Positions 57,447 through 64,000 of a DNA stretch of 64,000 nucleotides are shown here, piece after piece. A program made the position numbers and the translations under genes. Each line of letters starts with the position of its first letter. Within the stretch, counting starts at the first letter, position 1. The DNA is from Bathymodiolus brooksi (Eukaryota > Mollusca > Bivalvia > Mytilida > Modiolidae), in NCBI GenBank assembly GCA_963680875.1, contig OY804575.1, positions 34,135,103 through 34,199,102 on the forward strand, read 5' to 3'. A model generated the notes under the pieces. The model had not been told where the DNA came from, did not search any database, and worked only from the letters and a program-made list of their open reading frames with translations.

Positions 57447-60400
57447 GTATTTTATTTTAATGGAGAATCTGATAGATCCTAAATCAAAGGTATTTTATTT
57501 TAATGGAGAATCTGATAGGTCCTAAATCAAAGGTATTTTATTTTAATGGAGAATCTGATAGGTCCTAAATCAAAGGTATTTTATTTTAATGGAGAATCTG
57601 ATAGGTCCTAAATCAAAGGTATTTTATTTTAATGGAGAATCTGATAGGTCCTAAATCAAAGGTATTTTATTTTAATGGAGAATCTGATAGGTCCTAAATC
57701 AAAGGTATTTTATTTTAATGGAGAATCTGATAGGTCCTAAATCAAAGGTATTTTATTTTAATGGAGAATCTGATAGGTCCTAAATCAAAGGTATTTTATT
57801 TTAATGGAGAATCTGATAGGTCCTAAATCAAAGGTATTTTTTTTAATGGAGAATCTGATAGGTCCTAAATCAAAGGTATTTTATTTTAATGGAGAATCTG
57901 ATAGGTCCTAAATCAAAGGTATTTTATTTTAATGGAGAATCTGATAGGTCCTAAATCAAAGGTATTTTATTTTAATGGAGAATCTGATAGGTCCTAAATC
58001 AAAGGTATTTTATTTTAATGGAGAATCTGATAGGTCCTAAATCAAAGGTATTTTATTTTAATGGAGAATCTGATAGGTCCTAAATCAAAGGTATTTTATT
58101 TTAATGGAGAATCTGATAGGTCCTAAATCAAAGGTATTTTATTTTAATGGAGAATCTGATAGGTCCTAAATCAAAGGTATTTTATTTTAATGGAGAATCT
58201 GATAGGTCCTAAATCAAAGGTATTTTATTTTAATGGAGAATCTGATAGATCCTAAATCAAAGGTATTTTATTTTAATGGAGAATCTGATAGGTCCTAAAT
58301 CAAAGGTATTTTATTTTAATGAAGAATCTGATAGATCCTAAATCAAAGGTATTTTATTTTAATGAAGAATCTGATAGGTCCTAAATCAAAGGTATTTTAT
58401 TTTAATGAAGAATCTGATAGGTCCTAAATCAAAGGTATTTTATTTTAATGGAGAATCTGATAGATCCTAAATCAAAGGTATTTTATTTTAATGGAGAATC
58501 TGATAGGTCCTAAATCAAAGGTATTTTATTTTAATGAAGAATCTGATAGATCCTAAATCAAAGGTATTTTATTTTAATGGAGAATCTGATAGGTCCTAAA
58601 TCAAAGGTATTTTATTTTAATGGAGAATCTGATAGGTCCTAAATCAAAGGTATTTTATTTTAATGGAGAATCTGATAGGTCCTAAATCAAAGGTATTTTA
58701 TTTTAATGGAGAATCTGATAGGTCCTAAATCAAAGGTATTTTATTTTAATGGAGAATCTGATAGGTCCTAAATCAAAGGTATTTTATTTTAATGGAGAAT
58801 CTGATAGGTCCTAAATCAAAGGTATTTTATTTTAATGGAGAATCTGATAGGTCCTAAATCAAAGGTATTTTATTTTAATGGAGAATCTGATAGGTCCTAA
58901 ATCAAAGGTATTTTATTTTAATGGAGAATCTGATAGGTCCTAAATCAAAGGTATTTTATTTTAATGGAGAATCTGATAGGTCCTAAATCAAAGGTATTTT
59001 ATTTTAATGGAGAATCTGATAGGTCCTAAATCAAAGGTATTTTATTTTAATGGAGAATCTGATAGGTCCTAAATCAAAGGTATTTTATTTTAATGGAGAA
59101 TCTGATAGGTCCTAAATCAAAGGTATTTTATTTTAATGGAGAATCTGATAGGTCCTAAATCAAAGGTATTTTATTTTAATGGAGAATCTGATAGGTCCTA
59201 AATCAAAGGTATTTTATTTTAATGAAGAATCTGATAGGTCCTAAATCAAAGGTATTTTATTTTAATGGAGAATCTGATAGGTCCTAAATCAAAGGTATTT
59301 TTTTTTAATGGAGAATCTGATAGGTCCTAAATCAAAGGTATTTTATTTTAATGGAGAATCTGATAGATCCTAAATCAAAGGTATTTTATTTTAATGGAGA
59401 ATCTGATAGATCCTAAATCAAAGGTATTTTATTTTAATGGAGAATCTGATAGGTCCTAAATCAAAGGTATTTTATTTTAATGGAGGATCTGATAGGTCCT
59501 AAATCAAAGGTATTTTATTTTAATGGAGAATCTGATAGGTCCTAAATCAAAGGTATTTTATTTTAATGGAGAATCTGATAGGTCCTAAATCAAAGGTATT
59601 TTATTTTAATGGAGAATCTGATAGGTCCTAAATCAAAGGTATTTTATTTTAATGGAGAATCTGATAGGTCCTAAATCAAAGGTATTTTATTTTAATGGAG
59701 AATCTGATAGGTCCTAAATCAAAGGTATTTTATTTTAATGGAGAATCTGATAGGTCCTAAATCAAAGGTATTTTATTTTAATGGAGAATCTGATAGGTCC
59801 TAAATCAAAGGTATTTTATTTTAATGGAGAATCTGATAGGTCCTAAATCAAAGGTATTTTATTTTAATGGAGAATCTGATAGGTCCTAAATCAAAGGTAT
59901 TTTATTTTAATGGAGAATCTGATAGGTCCTAAATCAAAGGTATTTTATTTTAATGGAGAATCTGATAGGTCCTAAATCAAAGGTATTTTATTTTAATGGA
60001 GAATCTGATAGGTCCTAAATCAAAGGTATTTTATTTTAATGGAGAATCTGATAGGTCCTAAATCAAAGGTATTTTATTTTAATGGAGAATCTGATAGGTC
60101 CTAAATCAAAGGTATTTTATTTTAATGGAGAATCTGATAGGTCCTAAATCAAAGGTATTTTATTTTAATGGAGAATCTGATAGGTCCTAAATCAAAGGTA
60201 TTTTATTTTAATGGAGAATCTGATAGGTCCTAAATCAAAGGTATTTTATTTTAATGAAGAATCTGATAGGTCCTAAATCAAAGGTATTTTATTTTAATGG
60301 AGAATCTGATAGGTCCTAAATCAAAGGTATTTTTTTTTAATGGAGAATCTGATAGGTCCTAAATCAAAGGTATTTTATTTTAATGGAGAATCTGATAGAT

Positions 60401-63400
60401 CCTAAATCAAAGGTATTTTATTTTAATGGAGAATCTGATAGATCCTAAATCAAAGGTATTTTATTTTAATGGAGAATCTGATAGGTCCTAAATCAAAGGT
60501 ATTTTATTTTAATGGAGGATCTGATAGGTCCTAAATCAAAGGTATTTTATTTTAATGGAGAATCTGATAGGTCCTAAATCAAAGGTATTTTATTTTAATG
60601 GAGAATCTGATAGGTCCTAAATCAAAGGTATTTTATTTTAATGGAGAATCTGATAGGTCCTAAATCAAAGGTATTTTATTTTAATGGAGAATCTGATAGG
60701 TCCTAAATCAAAGGTATTTTATTTTAATGGAGAATCTGATAGGTCCTAAATCAAAGGTATTTTATTTTAATGGAGAATCTGATAGGTCCTAAATCAAAGG
60801 TATTTTATTTTAATGGAGAATCTGATAGGTCCTAAATCAAAGGTATTTTATTTTAATGGAGAATCTGATAGGTCCTAAATCAAAGGTATTTTATTTTAAT
60901 GGAGAATCTGATAGGTCCTAAATCAAAGGTATTTTATTTTAATGGAGAATCTGATAGGTCCTAAATCAAAGGTATTTTATTTTAATGGAGAATCTGATAG
61001 GTCCTAAATCAAAGGTATTTTATTTTAATGGAGAATCTGATAGGTCCTAAATCAAAGGTATTTTATTTTAATGGAGAATCTGATAGGTCCTAAATCAAAG
61101 GTATTTTATTTTAATGGAGAATCTGATAGGTCCTAAATCAAAGGTATTTTATTTTAATGGAGAATCTGATAGGTCCTAAATCAAAGGTATTTTATTTTAA
61201 TGAAGAATCTGATAGATCCTAAATCAAAGGTATTTTATTTTAATGGAGAATCTGATAGGTCCTAAATCAAAGGTATTTTATTTTAATGGAGAATCTGATA
61301 GGTCCTAAATCAAAGGTATTTTATTTTAATGAAGAATCTGATAGGTCCTAAATCAAAGGTATTTTATTTTAATGGAGAATCTGATAGGTCCTAAATCAAA
61401 GGTATTTTATTTTAATGGAGAATCTGATAGGTCCTAAATCAAAGGTATTTTATTTTAATGGTGAATCTGATAGATCCTAAATCAAAGGTATTTTATTTTA
61501 ATGGAGAATCTGATAGATCCTAAATCAAAGGTATTTTATTTTAATGGAGAATCTGATAGGTCCTAAATCAAAGGTATTTTATTTTAATGGAGAATCTGAT
61601 AGGTCCTAAATCAAAGGTATTTTATTTTAATGAAGAATCTGATAGGTCCTAAATCAAAGGTATTTTATTTTAATGGAGAATCTGATAGGTCCTAAATCAA
61701 AGGTATTTTATTTTAATGGAGAATCTGATAGGTCCTAAATCAAAGGTATTTTATTTTAATGGAGAATCTGATAGATCCTAAATCAAAGGTATTTTATTTT
61801 AATGGAGAATCTGATAGGTCCTAAATCAAAGGTATTTTATTTTAATGGAGAATCTGATAGGTCCTAAATCAAAGGTATTTTATTTTAATGGAGAATCTGA
61901 TAGGTCCTAAATCAAAGGTTTTTTATTTTAATGGAGAATCTGATAGATCCTAAATCAAAGGTATTTTATTTTAATGGAGAATCTGATAGATCCTAAATCA
62001 AAGGTATTTTATTTTAATGAAGAATCTGATAGGTCCTAAATCAAAGGTATTTTATTTTAATGGAGAATCTGATAGGTCCTAAATCAAAGGTATTTTATTT
62101 TAATGGAGAATCTGATAGATCCTAAATCAAAGGTATTTTATTTTAATGGAGAATCTGATAGATCCTAAATCAAAGGTATTTTATTTTAATGGAGAATCTG
62201 ATAGGTCCTAAATCAAAGGTATTTTATTTTAATGGAGAATCTGATAGATCCTAAATCAAAGGTATTTTATTTTAATGGAGAATCTGATAGGTCCTAAATC
62301 AAAGGTATTTTATTTTAATGGAGAATCTGATAGGTCCTAAATCAAAGGTATTTTATTTTAATGGAGAATCTGATAGGTCCTAAATCAAAGGTATTTTATT
62401 TTAATGGAGAATCTGATAGGTCCTAAATCAAAGGTATTTTATTTTAATGGAGAATCTGATAGGTCCTAAATCAAAGGTATTTTATTTTAATGGAGAATCT
62501 GATAGGTCCTAAATCAAAGGTATTTTATTTTAATGGAGAATCTGATAGGTCCTAAATCAAAGGTATTTTATTTTAATGGAGAATCTGATAGATCCTAAAT
62601 CAAAGGTATTTTATTTTAATGGAGAATCTGATAGGTCCTAAATCAAAGGTATTTTATTTTAATGGAGAATCTGATAGATCCTAAATCAAAGGTATTTTAT
62701 TTTAATGGAGAATCTGATAGGTCCTAAATCAAAGGTATTTTATTTTAATGGAGAATCTGATAGGTCCTAAATCAAAGGTATTTTATTTTAATGGAGAATC
62801 TGATAGGTCCTAAATCAAAGGTATTTTATTTTAATGGAGAATCTGATAGGTCCTAAATCAAAGGTATTTTATTTTAATGGAGAATCTGATAGGTCCTAAA
62901 TCAAAGGTATTTTATTTTAATGGAGAATCTGATAGGTCCTAAATCAAAGGTATTTTATTTTAATGGAGAATCTGATAGGTCCTAAATCAAAGGTATTTTA
63001 TTTTAATGGAGAATCTGATAGGTCCTAAATCAAAGGTATTTTATTTTAATGGAGAATCTGATAGGTCCTAAATCAAAGGTATTTTATTTTAATGGAGAAT
63101 CTGATAGGTCCTAAATCAAAGGTATTTTATTTTAATGGAGAATCTGATAGGTCCTAAATCAAAGGTATTTTATTTTAATGGAGAATCTGATAGGTCCTAA
63201 ATCAAAGGTATTTTATTTTAATGGAGAATCTGATAGGTCCTAAATCAAAGGTATTTTATTTTAATGGAGAATCTGATAGGTCCTAAATCAAAGGTATTTT
63301 ATTTTAATGGAGAATCTGATAGGTCCTAAATCAAAGGTATTTTATTTTAATGGAGAATCTGATAGGTCCTAAATCAAAGGTATTTTATTTTAATGGAGAA

Positions 63401-64000
63401 TCTGATAGGTCCTAAATCAAAGGTATTTTATTTTAATGGAGAATCTGATAGATCCTAAATCAAAGGTATTTTATTTTAATGGAGAATCTGATAGGTCCTA
63501 AATCAAAGGTATTTTATTTTAATGAAGAATCTGATAGGTCCTAAATCAAAGGTATTTTATTTTAATGGAGAATCTGATAGGTCCTAAATCAAAGGTATTT
63601 TATTTTAATGGAGAATCTGATAGATCCTAAATCAAAGGTATTTTATTTTAATGGAGAATCTGATAGATCCTAAATCAAAGGTATTTTATTTTAATGGAGA
63701 ATCTGATAGATCCTAAATAAAAGGTATTTTATTTTAATGGAGAATCTGATAGGTCCTAAATCAAAGGTATTTTATTTTAATGGAGAATCTGATAGATCCT
63801 AAATCAAAGGTATTTTATTTTAATGGAGAATCTGATAGATCCTAAATCAAAGGTATTTTATTTTAATGGAGAATCTGATAGATCCTAAATCAAAGGTATT
63901 TTATTTTAATGAAGAATCTGATAGGTCCTAAATCAAAGGTATTTTATTTTAATGGAGAATCTGATAGATCCTAAATCAAAGGTATTTTATTTTAATGAAG
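57413..64000 (+). repeat. 43-bp minisatellite, about 153 copies, built from the exon 10 end and its 5' splice site
   Basis: The unit reads atggagaatctgataggtcc then taaatcaaag/gtattttatt ttaa, where the slash marks the exon end and the intron start. The first unit overlaps the last 35 bases of exon 10 (57412-57446), which are in the reading frame. Later units are almost identical; common variants are ggtcc/gatcc, ggag/gaag and loss of the A in ttttatttt. The array runs to the window end, so its length is at least 6.58 kb. Each unit contains AAAG/GTATTT, so more than 150 identical donor-like sites lie in a row. Because 43 is not a multiple of 3 and the unit read on has a stop after 21 codons, use of a later donor would break the protein. 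Confidence 0.95.

Noticed and set aside
57413..64000. Array of short regular repeats that might suggest CRISPR
   Set aside because: Units are contiguous and nearly identical without unique spacers, the host is a eukaryote, and the unit is derived from an exon border.

Overview
The window is animal nuclear DNA, most likely from a marine bivalve of the mussel type. The base composition is AT-rich. One clear spliced gene has ten in-phase coding exons bounded by GT-AG introns. There are many tRNA-derived SINE copies with a shared 3' module, palindromic MITEs, and tandem repeats of the kind common in mussel genomes. The species assignment is inference. No prokaryotic operon or CRISPR is present.

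Layout. (1) 1-7.4 kb: a SINE, a Harbinger-like MITE, an intact intronless gene on the minus strand for a 915-residue multi-pass membrane protein (1280-4027), and a 0.6-kb block (about 6785-7382). (2) 33.9-42.4 kb repeats these pieces in inverted order: the same 0.6-kb block (33908-34490), then a broken copy of the membrane-protein gene (35971-42354, plus strand). That copy is split by about 4.3 kb of inserted DNA, including a 3.2-kb element with terminal inverted repeats. (3) Between these inverted arms, 7.4-33.9 kb is a graveyard of mobile-element genes. It holds a SAP/PHD-finger ORF broken by a 46-bp tandem duplication, an unknown 336-codon exon, a decayed P-element-like transposase, a truncated non-LTR retrotransposon, a CXC-domain fragment and a decayed PIF1-family helicase. 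It also holds two oppositely oriented arrays of one 141-bp satellite and an intact SGNH-hydrolase-like ORF whose last codons and stop lie in the satellite.

(4) 43-64 kb carries one spliced gene on the plus strand (coding exons 46129-57446, 713 codons, incomplete at its 3' end) for a degenerate EF-hand plus coiled-coil protein. Its introns contain SINEs, a 150-bp tandem repeat and a foldback enclosing a RecQ-like helicase remnant. Two of its splice junctions have become minisatellites. The 3' splice site of exon 9 lies in nine copies of a 26/27-bp repeat. The 5' splice site of exon 10 lies in a 43-bp repeat with about 153 copies that runs off the window end. This is the most unusual feature seen.

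How the parts work together: only the membrane protein, the SGNH-like ORF and the EF-hand gene look intact. The transposase, helicase, CXC and SAP/PHD genes are of mobile-element type, and their clustering with the inverted satellite arrays suggests remains of one or more large composite elements. That link is inference.
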